A model generated the notes under the pieces. It was not told where the DNA came from. It did no database searches and saw only the letters and a list, made by a program, of their open reading frames with translations. A program made the position numbers and the translations under genes. This document shows positions 41,483 through 53,489 of a stretch of DNA of 64,000 nucleotides, piece after piece (positions within the stretch are counted from its first letter, which is position 1; every line of letters begins with the position of its first letter). Origin of the DNA: Camarhynchus parvulus (lineage: Eukaryota > Chordata > Aves > Passeriformes > Thraupidae); contig NC_044571.1 in assembly GCF_901933205.1 (NCBI RefSeq), forward strand, positions 58,589,994 to 58,653,993, given 5' to 3'.

Positions 41483-42600
41483 AAAGCAAATATATACGTT
41501 TGCTTTAGAAGGGTCCCACAGAATGAGATGGCTCATAGATATAGATACATAGATATGGCATTAAACTAATGCCTCAGGCACTGTATCTCATCCTTTGGAT
41601 GAAATCCCACAATACACTTGGTAAAATGGCACACTGGCACTGAACTTACATACAAAGCTTACTGTGCATGTTGAGCAACCCCCTTAAAATCCACATTTTT
41701 TCACTCTCCTGTTCCTGTCAATGAGCTTCGAGTAATCAAATAATAAAATAATTAGCTCACACTTGAAAAATAATGAAAGGAATATGAAAAGCTAGAAGTC
41801 ACATTCAATTCCACCAACATAACATAACAACAAGGTAAGGAACTCATTTGGTATGCTTGAAACAGGTTTGCAGATGATCTTGAAAATACAACAGATTTAT
41901 CTTGTCCTTCTCTGGTGAAGAAATCATCTTCCAAAGTATCCCTGTAAAAAAAAGTATAGACATTCAAAAGAATGAAAGAACTTTCTTATTTGTTTGGGAT
42001 ATTGAAAAAAGAAGAATTTGTTAAAAAATGGGATTTAGTAAGCAACAGAAGTACTATCAGGGGTGGGGAAAAGTAGATTTATGATGATGCAATCAAAACA
42101 CTTTACAATCTGAAGGTTAAAAACAAGAAGCAATAATGATTAGAAGTAAAGGGACGCAAAAACTTTATAAAGGTCATTTGAAAACCTGAGACTGTCTCTG
42201 GTAGGTTTTTACTTAAAAGATCACATACAACCAAAAATACCCTTTAACCTACCTTTTTAACCTTGTAACTATGAGGTGTAATTAAACAAGGTTAAGTGTG
42301 ACAGGTCCTAGAATGTGTAGCATGTAATAATAAAATCTTACTAAGAAAATAAAAACTGTAGCTTAATAGCCTCTAAATAGTTTGGTTAGGAGAACTGATC
42401 TGTAATTACAACTGCCAGGTCATGTTTTCTAAATAAAAAAAGAAATAATTATGCAGGTTCCACAGTTGTTGCTGAGCACTGATGCCAACTAATGTGACTT
42501 TAAAGCCTTGTAGACTTATTTAAATAGATTTGGATATCAAAACTGTTTATTCACAGATTTTCAAATAATTTTAAGTATTACATAACCTCCCTATCTTGCA

Positions 42601-43400
42601 GACAGGGAGATGGCAATGTCTGTGATGAAAGTTGGATAGGTCAGCTCTGCAGTCCCAGCTGTGCAGTGCACAATCCTAAGATGAATAGCCGTAAGGAGCC
42701 CTGGAAACCACTTTGGTGCTCTCTGCTCCCATCTCTTTGAATATCCCTCAGGTTTCCCTCTTGGGTATTCCTGTAGTCTCTCATATAGTCATGCATTTTT
42801 TCTGAAGCCATTTCTACCCCTGAAGCCATGTCATCTCTATGTCTCCAAGAGCTTCTTTCAGAACACTCTCTGTGCATCTTGCTAAAAGTGTCTTCCCAAG
42901 TGGGGCCCCAGGAGTATCTCCCCCATGTGCCTGCCCAAAAATTCTACCTACATTTTTCCTCCAAAGTCTCTCACCTCTTTTTCCAAGAACCTATTTTCTA
43001 TGTATCTTCCTAAGTCCCCTTAAGACTCCTCCAACAGATGCTATCCAAATCTGCCCAAGCACCTTTCACGTCTCCCAAAAAAGCATACCACCCATGTCTC
43101 TTGCCCCTAACAGCTGCTTCTCTTGTGCAAATATGTGTGAGCTGGAGCTCCATAGGCTTCTCTATCTGGCTGCAGAAACAGCCTTCTCCATCACTTCCCC
43201 TCAGTGCTGCCAGCTATTCCCAGTACAAACCTGGGTGATAAAGCCACCAAACCACAGCACATCGGCAAAGACTGAGCAAGAGAGAGGAGGGATGGTGCTA
43301 CACGGCTGCCCATAGCTTTGTGCCACTGCACAGCCCCAGCCAGGGGAAAACACAATGTCAAGTGACCCATTCAGCACCCAGACCTAAATAAAGCTGGACA
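42601..43400. other. GC-richer, pyrimidine-rich block, possible degenerate minisatellite
   Basis: Between about 42715 and 43100 the plus strand is strongly C/T-rich and shows loosely repeated phrases: CCAAG or CCCAA followed 15-25 bases later by ATGTCT, ATGTAT or TGCATCTT; CTGAAGCCAT occurs twice (42803 and 42821 areas). This suggests decayed tandem units of roughly 25-30 bases. A 158-codon plus frame (42839-43315) is open because of this composition; its product is Ser/Pro/Phe-rich with no known domain. The minus frame at 42641-42877 (78 codons) is charged and also unrecognised. Confidence 0.4.
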
Positions 43401-45646
43401 GTTGTCACAGGGTGACTTAAGGGTGTCTGTACAGTACAGGAAGGGTACTGATTTTGTGTGACATGCAGCATATGCTGTTACTGTGCATCAACTGACATAG
43501 CTTTTGGAAGCACAGACTATGTATGTATGTCTCCACTCTGCCAGTGGACTCTTTATGTAAACCAAAACTTGTTTGAACGACATTCACTGCATAGTACTTC
43601 TTAGCTCTGTGTTTTACCAGGACAGAAGAGTATCTATTTTGAAACAAACCCACAAATTCAATTTAGCCTGTTTTCTGCATGCAGTACCTGTGGGCAGACT
43701 GGCAATATTTAAATGGGATTTGATTTGTGTTGTTAGGATTATTATTTTTAGATAGACTCTTATACTGCATGGATCAGTATTCATGTTTAAAATTCATTCC
43801 CTAGCATAGGTCAGATAAAATTGCACATGATTGTTCGTGTTTGGATGAGCACAGAAGCAATTCTGTAAGAAATACTCCTGGGTGCCAATCAGTTTGTGAA
43901 AATGCTTGTGACTTTGAAATTTGCTTGTGTAAGTGATCCCGCCTGCTGAATTTGATTGCCTGAAGATATGCAAGGAGGTTAAGAGATGCAAACATGAGTA
44001 AAGCAGAATAATCTACGAATGTGAATATTCATGTAATCTGAGAACTCTCCCCCCATAATTAAAATGTCTTAAAAACATGTTTATTGCATTTCAAGATACA
44101 TCTATTTTTATTATTTATTTATTTATTCATTTATTTCTTAGTGGTAGAGAGAAAAATGGATAGGCATCCTTTTTTTCTTCTCTTCCTATGTCTAGTTGCT
44201 TATCATGTCTTTTTCCCCCTCCCCTGAATACAACTCTGACTTCAGTAAGTGATGTTGGTTTCTCAGTAACTTTTGCAAATCAGTTTACTTAATTAAATTT
44301 CAAAACATAGGATATTTGGGTGAAATCCTATCTGAGACTAAGACATCTAGATTTAGAGGGTTTATTCTACTGCCTAAACACAGATGTCTATACAATTTCA
44401 AACAACCCGTCTACCTCTAATGGATACTTCAGAGGGGCATGAATCTCCAATAGCTCCTGTGTCATATCTGTCAGACCTGTGCAGATGTCTTTGATACTCT
44501 AGGGCTTCTAAAATTGCAGTAGAAACTGAAATGAGGCTTATGGCAGAGCACTAGACTTAAAATATTTTTCATAGCTTTCCAAGTGAGATTCAGTTACCTA
44601 AACAAAAGCATACAATGGCATATGAAATAGCTTATCCAAAAAATCTGCAAAGAGCTGGCAGGTATTATGCAGTATCTGCAGAAGCTCACCATATAGAGAG
44701 TGGCATGTAAAGACAAACTACAACACATAACAATGCATAATGAATTAGGCATAATACACTCAAATGTAGAATCCTGCATAATACTTCTGTTTGCGGGGGC
44801 GTGGGTTCTCAGGAAGTAAACTCCACTCTTATCTGCCCAATTTTCACAAGATTTTGTTCTTTCCTTGTAAAATTTTTACTTTTCTGTAAAAGTTTCCTAT
44901 CAATTATTTGAAATATTTAGACTTTGCTTTTATATAATGAACATTTATTTATAAAGAAATATATTTCCAATACAGGGATATTCTGTCCTACTTCCTTCTG
45001 TGATGGATATCCTCATGAGAGTACAAACCTTCTGTACACTTTCAGTACCTTTATCCAAACTGCAGCTGCACCTAACAATATGCAAGAAGAGCTATTCTGA
45101 AGAAATTAATAATTTTGTGTTCATGGGATTTCAAAGTGGGAATGATATTGCCTATTTCTTTATTTGCAAATATACCAACATTCAAAAACAATTCTGTCTT
45201 TAAGAAGGAGAGCAAAGACAATTGGAGACTGTATCCTTTAAACTTTACCTACTTAATTATTTATCTGGAAACAGTTTATCCATCAGTCGGACATCAGGCC
45301 GAGATTTAGTCTCAGGAAGAGTTTCCAGGTTTTATTTAAAACAGTTTCACAAGGTATAAGGTGCATAGTCCTATGCATTTGATGGGGCCTGTTGTTTCGG
45401 AGACAATGAAACTTGTATGAGGTTAATTCTTCCTCACAGTGAGGTTACTTTGATCACCCTCACTGAGAGCTCTGCAGAATGTATTAGCATGTATTCTACA
45501 TTGATTTAGCCATGTAAGGAGTCATAACATAAACAAAAGACACTTCTGTGAAAAAGCAATGTAATCTGAGATAATGAAGGTTTCGTAATCTATAGTGTTC
45601 AGGTCAGTCAGGTCTCTGGATTTGACCTGGATTCTGTATGTTCCAT
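43401..45646. other. AT-rich unique DNA, no gene seen
   Basis: A (TTTA)n-like microsatellite lies at 44105-44137. Nothing else recognised. Confidence 0.7.
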
Positions 45647-46229
45647 TGACACAGTTTAACCTCAATAGGTAAGTAAGCACGACACAGCCCTCTCCTACTC
45701 TCCCCTAGTGGGCTAGAGGGGAGAATCAGAAGGGTAAAAGTAAGAAAAGTCATGGGTTGAGATAAAGACAGTTTTTAATAACTAAAAAACAACCCTCAAA
45801 CCAAAGAAAACAAAAACAAAAGCAAACAAAACAAAACAAATAAAGGGGAACAGACGCAAAACATTATTTAAGAGACCTCAGGTGCTCAGCACCAACAGAC
45901 CAGCCAGTTTCTTAGCAATATCTGCCACATCCAACCTCTCTCCACTCCCAAGTTTTATTGCTGAGTGTGGTGTCACATTGTCTGGCATATCCCTTGGGTC
46001 AGGTGGGGGCAGATGTCCTGGATGTGTCCCCTAACAACTTGCGCATTCCCAGCCTACTCACTGGTGGGGTGGTGTGAGAGGCAGAGAAGGCCTTGACTCT
46101 GTGTCAGCACTTCTCAAAAATAATCAAAACATCTCTGCTTTATCAACATTTTTTATCACAGATCCAAAACACAGCACCATACATGCTACTGTGAAGAAAC
46201 TAAACTCTATCCTAGTCAGAACCAGTGCA
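45647..46229 (-). mobile_element. 3' LTR of an avian-type endogenous retrovirus
   Basis: On the minus strand the element begins TG (46229-46228) and ends CA (45648-45647), the canonical LTR ends, giving about 583 bases. It carries landmarks of an LTR type common in bird genomes: a GGATAGAGTTTAG segment near the 5' end, GACACAGAGTCAAGGCCTTC, CACACCACCCCACCAG, GGGGACACATCCAGGAC, a TATA-like AATAAAA at about 45954-45960, an ATTAAA signal at about 45773-45779, a CTTTATCTCAACCCATGA segment and a GGTTAAAC ending. An A/C-rich run (45783-45845) lies inside, between promoter and poly(A) regions. From recalled family features I lean towards the ERVL-like group, but this is not certain. No coding capacity. 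Several substitutions per segment show an old copy. Confidence 0.82.
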
Positions 46230-46720
46230 ATATTCACCCCCTTTTCCACACCATTTACATCATCTTCATATCCCACACCATAAAACAGAACCCTAAGAAT
46301 CACCACCTTCCACCCCAACCTTTTACATATACATACAGAGGTGTCATTCCTATAATTTATGGACCACCCCTGTGAAATGTCCATAAAATGGACATAAAAT
46401 ATGATACTCATACAGATGTCCATTGAGCCTGTTTAGTCCAGGACATGGGTGTCCATCTGTTTTGGCAGCCGCTCCAGACAGGAGATTTCTGTGTGTTGTG
46501 TAGCATTATGGGGCACCAACACTAGCTCAGGTCAGATCACTGCCCCTCTTGCACTGTGTCTTGGGAGTCTCATCCTTCCAGTCCAGGTGGTTCCTGCTAC
46601 AGCGTTTCCTATAGCATGCAATTTAAATCATGGGTTGCAAAAATTAAAAGGTACATCCATTACAATATCTGTCCCAGGACCGTTTGCACCAGGCCATAGG
46701 GTTTAACATTCCAATTAATT
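46230..46720 (-). mobile_element. Endogenous retrovirus internal 3' fragment with polypurine tract
   Basis: On the minus strand this lies directly upstream of the LTR, as the last internal sequence of a provirus would. A polypurine tract (GGAAAAGGGGGTGAA, about 46234-46248) sits three bases from the LTR start and would have primed plus-strand synthesis. The rest is non-coding, with only short broken frames (99 codons at 46124-46423). No gag, pol or env domain is visible. The far end is uncertain and could lie anywhere from 46700 to 46860. The rest of the provirus and its other LTR are absent from the window. Confidence 0.6.
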
Positions 46721-47984
46721 CCTCCCCCATCTTCTACTGCATCTTGGTTAGCAACAAGAGATTTCTGCTGTAATAGCTGTGACATGTGGCAACCACACCA
46801 CCATATAATACATCACAAATCAGTGTCATTACACAGTGCAAATAATGAGTTATGTTCACTCAAAAGAACTATGCACACTACTTGAAGTCTCTTAACTTGT
46901 TCCATTTTGAATCTGAGCACAGGCACTGCATACTATAAAATTAAGAATGGCAAGAGTAATTTCAGAAGCTGCAGTCAGAAAGAGATTAAATATATGCTCT
47001 CTATGTAGGAAGTCAGTAGTTTTTTTCATTAGCAACAGCAGTACATGTTCTTTTCTTTCACAGATCTGTTACATTAGTTGAATGCACTGCATTTTTATTA
47101 ACATTAAAATGTTGGACAAATTACTAAGGATTTTCTGTCCCAAGGGCTGCAGTATTTGGAAAAGTTTCTTTCATATGCCAGCTAAGAGGGGTAGTCCAGT
47201 ACGGAGACTGAAAATAAGGGAGGGATCTGTTTGCAGACCTATATATCTTCGTATAAAACCACTTAACTTTTGATCAAAGTCTCTAGTGTAGGATTTTCTA
47301 TTTGTTTTTGTGCAGAAGGATCATAAGATGCTCAAATGTGATTTCTAGGCAAGGCACACTTCCAGAATCCATTGATAGCTTTGCAGCCCACTCCATTCCT
47401 TGTTAGGCTGTTCAGTGAGTAGGCAATGAAAAATCCCCTCTGCAGAGAGATGAATTCCACCAGTAGCCTGGAAAATGTGTTCTCTTCCCTCTGGACTCAG
47501 AGAAGATTAATGCCCTCCAAGGCTTGCCTAGCTTTAAATAACGTTGAAAGAAGAATAGAAGGCTCCCTAGTCTGATTTGTCCTAATCCAGACAATTAAAA
47601 TCCATCAGAATATAACTGTCTAAAGAAATTATATTAGAACTAGCAATAACGTTGTCTTTGCTTATATATCCAGATAGAGTAAGTGAGCATTCCATAATCC
47701 AAATTTTTTAAAGATATCCTGTTACCATGAAAATATATTTTCAGGTGAGAGAGAGAAGAGGGATTAATTTTCTTTAAGTCCTCTTATGGATAAAAGGCAG
47801 ATCTACCTTAAAAATGTAATAACATTTCTATTGGATCTTACTAATAGTACCTCTAGTCCAGTACTCTGTCTCAGAAAATAGCAATGAGAAAAGCTATTCA
47901 AAGTATGTAAAGCTGCTCATTTTCTGCAGCCCATCCCTGTTGTGCTTTTCTTATACCTACAAATATTGTACTTTGGATTGGAGA
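46721..47984. other. AT-rich unique DNA, no gene seen
   Basis: No recognisable gene. The first 140 bases may still belong to the retroviral fragment. Confidence 0.6.
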
Positions 47985-48485
47985 GGGAAAATCCCTTCCC
48001 AAGTCCTTTTAGCATCCCTTTATGGTTCTGGGAATTTGTTCAATCCCTCTTTGATCTGGTTGATTCTGACTGCCACAAAATTCTCCTGCAGGAGAATGTT
48101 CCAGGAATTTACTGCCCACCGTGAAAAATGTTCCTTCTCTTACATTTTTAACTGGTCTCCTATTACTTCCACAGAGTATGCTAGTTTCAGTATTTTGGGA
48201 CTTGGAGAATTTTAATACTACTTCACCTGATCATTTCCTTCCTTCTATTTTCTTCTATCTGGACAGAAATTAACGTTTCTAGTATGTCCTACCTCTCTTC
48301 TGTCAGCTTTAACCCTCTGCATCTCTAAGCTAAACAACCTCAGGTATTACAGCCCATTAAACAGCAGCTGATTTCAACATTTCTGGATATTCATGTCAAA
48401 AGAGTGCAGGGAAAACAGCATTTCATTGAAGAGTAGCCCAAAACTGGATATAGTACACCAACTGAGACTTACCTTAATAAGGCTG
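47985..48485 (-). mobile_element. Ancient CR1/L3-like LINE remnant
   Basis: On the minus strand it follows the 3' half of an old CR1-type element: a TGTTCCAGGAATTTACTG segment, CCGTGAAAAATGTTCCTT, a CTAAGCTAAACAACC segment and a CAAAACTGGATATAGTACACC segment all fall in the expected order and spacing. It is much more diverged than the other copies. A perfect 18-base palindrome (48080-48097) lies inside. Confidence 0.65.
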
Positions 48486-50234
48486 AAGGATTCATACATC
48501 TTGAGGATTATACTTTTATTTACACTTTACAGTAGAATATAGTTTTATATCTTTATGTAAATGACAACCCCACTAAATCCTTCTATTTTGGTGATAAAAA
48601 ACCATTAATAATTTTTCTCAAAATTTGGTTATTCAAATCACCTTGTTTTTTCCCTGCTTTTTCTTTTTTTAATAATTGCAGATTTCTCTAAACAGCATTT
48701 TGAGAAAAGCCTTTGTGTCAAAGACCTTGAGATATTTTTCCCTGAAGTTATTCCTAAGGACTCACGTCAGCACTTTCAGAAGCATGTGCAGATATGATGA
48801 TTAATTTAGACCTTCTTATACTGGGGAGACTAGTTTCCTTAATATCCAGACTGCCTTGACTTTTGGTGAAAATTCAGGACAGGAGTCCAAATTGAGTGTG
48901 GTTGTGAAGGCCTGATTTTTGTCCTAGAGCTGTAAGATTTAAGATGTTTCTTCCTTTGATTTCTCTCAAAAATAAATTGTGTACCTTGCCTCCTCACTCA
49001 TTGTCCTGAAGAAGGGTTTTTCCTCTCATTTCTCTTCCTCTCCTGATACATAAACAAAGAATTTATAATCCAATATTTGAGACCAGATTCTGGAACTGAA
49101 AAGAAGGAAAGTTCTCACCAGACTGGAAGGCTGTGCATTGACAGCTGTCTTACGCAGTGGATGAGCATGAGCTTCACACCAAGCAAGAGGAACCCATAGG
49201 CTAAAGATTCCTTCTCACCTCCTTTCCTCCTCCAGCCTCAGCAAATCCATGCCTGAACAGAAGAATCACATTCCCTCCTCTCTGACACTATGCAAAGAAA
49301 GGACAGGAGAGCCCAAGGCACACCTTATTTTCATTACTTAGCCTACACCCAGACACAGTGGTGTCAAGATTTCTTGGTTGCTTGAACCAGGTTAAAAACA
49401 TCAACCTGCCTTGCATCTACTCAGTGCATTCTAGGTCTGATGAACACAGACAGGTTTTTGGGTTTTTTTTTCTTTAATGAGAATGTATCACCAGTACAGA
49501 CAGCATTTGCACAGCTGGCATGAATATCCCTGCACCTGATGCCACCTTACCTCAATTAGCAAAACAAGCACATCATTGTTCTGCTTAAAATGAAGTCTGC
49601 CTAGATAAAAATAGTTTAGAACAGCTAAACTTTTAAAAACATAGCCTAAAAAAGCCAAAAGGCTCTCAGGTGTTACTGGTGCACATTAGTCATACACTGC
49701 CATACTGCTGCAACCTGAAGGTAAAAGGTGTTTTCTGAAAATATAATAAGCCCATAGTGGAGGTGGACAGAGTATGCCAGTACACAGAACAAGTCTTAAT
49801 GATTTTACTGATATTAAATAAAAGGCAATACACAGAGTAGAGAAATGCAAAAAATAATCATTAAATAAGGGAAGCATGGGAAACTAGTTTAGCTCAGCCA
49901 CACAGGGAGGCACCAGGAAAGGTATGTAAGGGTCATGGCATTATTGAGTTACATGCTAGGAAAATAATCATTATGAATGAGTATAAATGCAGCAATATTG
50001 CATTTGTCAAGGATAGGGTAAATAATGTTATTCGTATGACAACAAAATACAGCCTAGTAAGTTTTAGATTTATAAAAGAAATGGGAAAGCCATTGAAGTT
50101 TTGAACCTAATCTGGATCTCAACATCTAAACTGGAAGTTGCCAATCTGTCGCTCCTTAGAATTTCAGTCAGATTGTGATGCCATGAGGGCTGCTGGAAAA
50201 ACATGTAAAGACATTTTGCTGTGGCTACACATAG

Positions 50235-50262
50235 CTGAATATCCAGAGCATTGGATATTCAG
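50235..50262. other. Perfect 11-bp inverted repeat
   Basis: Arms CTGAATATCCA (50235-50245) and TGGATATTCAG (50252-50262) with a 6-base loop. It is AT-rich enough to arise by chance in a window of this size. Confidence 0.8.
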
Positions 50263-52051
50263 GATAAAGGATATAAGGGCATAAAAGTGGCAGAGAAGCA
50301 GAAGGAGACATCAAGGGAAGTTACTGAGGCAGTTCTTGAAGTGTGCACCATGGTAGGAAACATACAAGCATGGGTCTTCAGTCACTGTCCTGATTCTTTC
50401 TCTTGTTTCCTGTGAAATAAACCTGATACCATGGACTGATAGACTCCATAGGCTGGATCCAATCTCTGACCTTTTAATAGAGCAAAACATTTTTATGAAT
50501 AATATCCCATCAAGTCGTCAGATGGTCACACCAGTTATGTTTTGAATTGGAACCTGAAAAGTCAAACTTCAGAGTTCAGATTACTAGTTTATTCTCTGTG
50601 TTCATCAACTTTCTGTATCTGGATACAATAGGAATAAATCTGCACAATAGACATAACTATAGAGATTTGCACATAGCCTTTCCTCTGAAAGAATTGATTT
50701 AGGGAGATATTACCTCAAATATATTTTGAATGTATTACTGAATACAGAATTTATATTACTTTTGGTCATCTCGATCTTAGCTGTAGATCAATAACTTAAT
50801 GACTACAAAATTATAATCTTCAACTGATGTAATAGGTTATATTTTTAGCTTTAAACACTACATAAAGTGTTATTTATATTCCATTTTCAAAAATACTCTT
50901 AAAAAATATTTAGATAAGCTGTTTAATATTTACCAGTCACTTTCAATGGCTTAGTTGATGCCATCTAAATCCATGGTCTATAAACTTAGAAGTCAAAATA
51001 AATCAGAAATTTTATTTTCTCAGATTCTTTTTCCATTAGTGTCATCAGTCACAAGCCAAGTTCAAAATTAGTGAAACATGACAAGAAGATTGAATGCTAG
51101 TATAAGACAGACTTCTCACACCATTTTCTGATCATTGCACATCACATCACAATATACAGCATTATAAACTCTACTTATGTTTGTTTTGGCTGACTTTTAA
51201 TCTCACTGACTTTTTTTTTAATGCTGCCAGAACATTTTACCAGCCCCTCCTTTACTCTTTTTATAAGTGTACTGATAATATGCATCAGAAATATCTGTCA
51301 GGTCACTGGTGTAATCTTCCATGTACAGTTTCTTCTTCTACAGAAGGTTATATTGTGTTATTATGATTCTGTATATTAACTTTGTTATACATCGGCATCT
51401 TAATTATTGTTGCTTTTATTACCATATTAGCGCTATTATTATTTTGCCTGTGAAACACAGCAGGATATATCTGGAGGCCAAAATCAAACCTCTTGCAGAT
51501 TCCCTCAAATGAAATTTGTGCACTACTTCCCTTCAGAAATGTGTACTGTCATATCTAATATTCATAATATGGATAGATACTTCATATGAGAATAATTTAA
51601 TTGTCTGTTCTCCTCAACCATTGTTTAATGAATTCCTAACAATCTGAGGGCAAGCTGTTGGAGAGCTATTATTAAATTTCATATTTCCTTTGCAGTTGTC
51701 TTCGCCAATGCTTCATCTATTTAGGAATATAATGACATTAACTTTTTCTTACAAATAAAAGCTTTGAATATTTGTTGTTTACAAAATGTGGAGTTTAAAG
51801 TTTCACTGCAGATACTTGCTAGTCATAAAAAAATAACAATTACTATTAATATATATTTTTATTTAAATGAAATTTTCCTGTCAGAAAAAATATTAAAGCC
51901 AACAGGAAATTTGAAATTGATAGCTTAGCAGGCACTAAGAATATTTTAAAATCTCCAGCAAAATTATTCTAATAGTGTTAATTTCTGTAGGTATTAGCTA
52001 GTTCTTATGTCAGGTAAAAGGGACACAAACAAAATTGAATGTTATTCACTA

Positions 52052-52090
<39 letters not shown>
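52052..52090 (+). repeat. (GAT)13 microsatellite
   Basis: Thirteen uninterrupted GAT units in AT-rich DNA. The longest pure trinucleotide repeat in the window, so probably polymorphic in length. Confidence 0.97.
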
Positions 52091-52091
<1 letters not shown>

Positions 52092-52454
52092 ATATGCAAC
52101 TCTAGCCTTCCAACTTTTATTCATCTTTTCTATAAACTAAATTGACTTAGTCTTTTTGATATCACTTCCAGTAAAAGTTTTCTAAATATGAATGAATTCT
52201 CATTTCCCTCTTTGGACTGTTTCTCTTCTGCTATGCCATTTCACATCAAAACAAGCACTGCAGCAATGAATACTGAGTTTTTTAAATGTGTCATCAGTGT
52301 CTTATCCTTCTGGTGGTTATAGAGTAGTTCTTAACTTTTTCAGTATTTTCCATTATTAGTCAATTAAAACTCTAAGCATTTATAAATTTATTCAATGTGA
52401 TCATGTATTAAATACATGTATTAAATACAAATACATCAGTAAAATTAACACAAT

Positions 52455-53230
52455 GTCTGCAAGCTGGTCCCAGGAGCAATCAATACATATCAGGAGATTC
52501 TCAGTGGACAAGGGAAGGGTGACACGTCATCTATCTGGACTCCTGGAAAGTCTTTGGCATATTCCCCACAAAATCTTTCTCTCTAAATTGAAGATAGATT
52601 TGCACAGTAAACTGTATAAATGCATAAGAAAGTGATAGGACAGTCACACCCAGAGGGGAGTGGTCAAGAGCTCAGTCCCAACAGAGATCAGTGGTGTCCC
52701 TCAGGGGTTTATACAGGCACTGGTGTTATTTAATACTTTCATAGACAGAGGGACTGAGCTCATCCTCATCAAATTTGCACATGACACCAAGATGATTGTT
52801 TCAGTTGCCAAACCTGAGGGACAAGATGCCATCCATCCAATGGACACTGGACAAGCCTGAAAAGTGGGCCCATAGGAATCTCATTAGGTTCAACAAGGCC
52901 AAGTGCAAGGCGCTGCACCTGGGTCAGGGCAATACCCCAACAGAGGCTGGGGATGAACAGATTGAGACCAGCTCTGTCGAGGACTTGGGGTGGATAAGGG
53001 GTTGGAAATTACCCAGCAATGTGCACTTGGAGCCCAGAAAACCAAAGATATTCTGGGTTGCATCAAAAGCAATGTGACCAGCAAGGCAAGGAGGGGATTC
53101 AGCCCCTCTGCTCTGGTGAGACTCCCACTGCAGTGCTGCATCCAGCTCTGGGATACAGCAAGCAGAAATTGCTCCATTATAGGTGTTGCAAACTGAGCCT
53201 TTTGGTACTTAAGTGGGGGCCTAGACAACC
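52455..53230 (+). mobile_element. CR1 LINE, reverse-transcriptase part, 3' truncated
   Basis: Follows CR1 ORF2 from the segment before the reverse-transcriptase core (GACAAGGGAAGGG, CATCTATCTGGACTCC) through the GGTGTCCCTCAGGGG box, ACATGACACCAAGATG, AGGTTCAACAAGGCCAAGTG, CACCTGGGTCAGGGCAATA and CACTTGGAGCCCAGAAA to GTCCAGCTCTGGGATA-like sequence near 53150, with a last match around 53200-53230. It lacks the usual CR1 3' tail, so it is truncated at both ends, which is unusual for a LINE and suggests a later deletion. Confidence 0.9.
52660..52860 (+). pseudogene. CR1 reverse-transcriptase remnant
   Basis: A 66-codon open stretch of the dead CR1. It keeps the GVPQG motif (residues 12-16) and a following LFNTFI hydrophobic strand. 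The catalytic box reads FAHDTK (residues 39-44) where an active enzyme has FADD, so the first of the two metal-binding aspartates is a histidine. Frameshifts and stops on both sides rule out activity. Confidence 0.8.
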
Positions 53231-53489
53231 AGAATGTCTGCTCACTACACATAATTTTAACACTATGCAACCGTATCACTAATACAGAAACTTTTCCCAG
53301 AATGACTGTTTTGTCTTTTCAGAAACTTGTATAATTTTGACAGATTTTCCTGAATATAGACACTTGTATTTAATCTAAGTTGTACTTTTGTATTCAGCAT
53401 TTTTATGAATATAAGGAAAAGAAGTATTTCACTGACTTTAGGAACCTAAATACTTATGAGGATCTAGCTCATGCATAACCAATAGCTCA

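Larger units (their letters stand above)
34111..42600. other. AT-rich unique DNA, no gene or transposon seen
   Basis: About 8.5 kb without a transposon family I recognise. It contains a three-copy 9-base tandem (AAGTTTGCT, 35097-35123), T/G-rich runs at 35200-35265, an A-rich tract at 38096-38225 and (AT)n at 41464-41482. No open frame over 116 codons, and the longest of these lie in the A-rich tract. Confidence 0.65.
48486..52454. other. AT-rich unique DNA, no gene seen
   Basis: No gene or transposon recognised. Contains a hairpin at 50235-50262 and the GAT microsatellite at 52052-52090. Confidence 0.65.

Noticed and set aside
42839..43315. 158-codon plus-strand open frame
   Set aside because: Ser/Pro/Phe-rich product from a C/T-rich, loosely repeated stretch. 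No known domain, and overlapping frames are open for the same reason.
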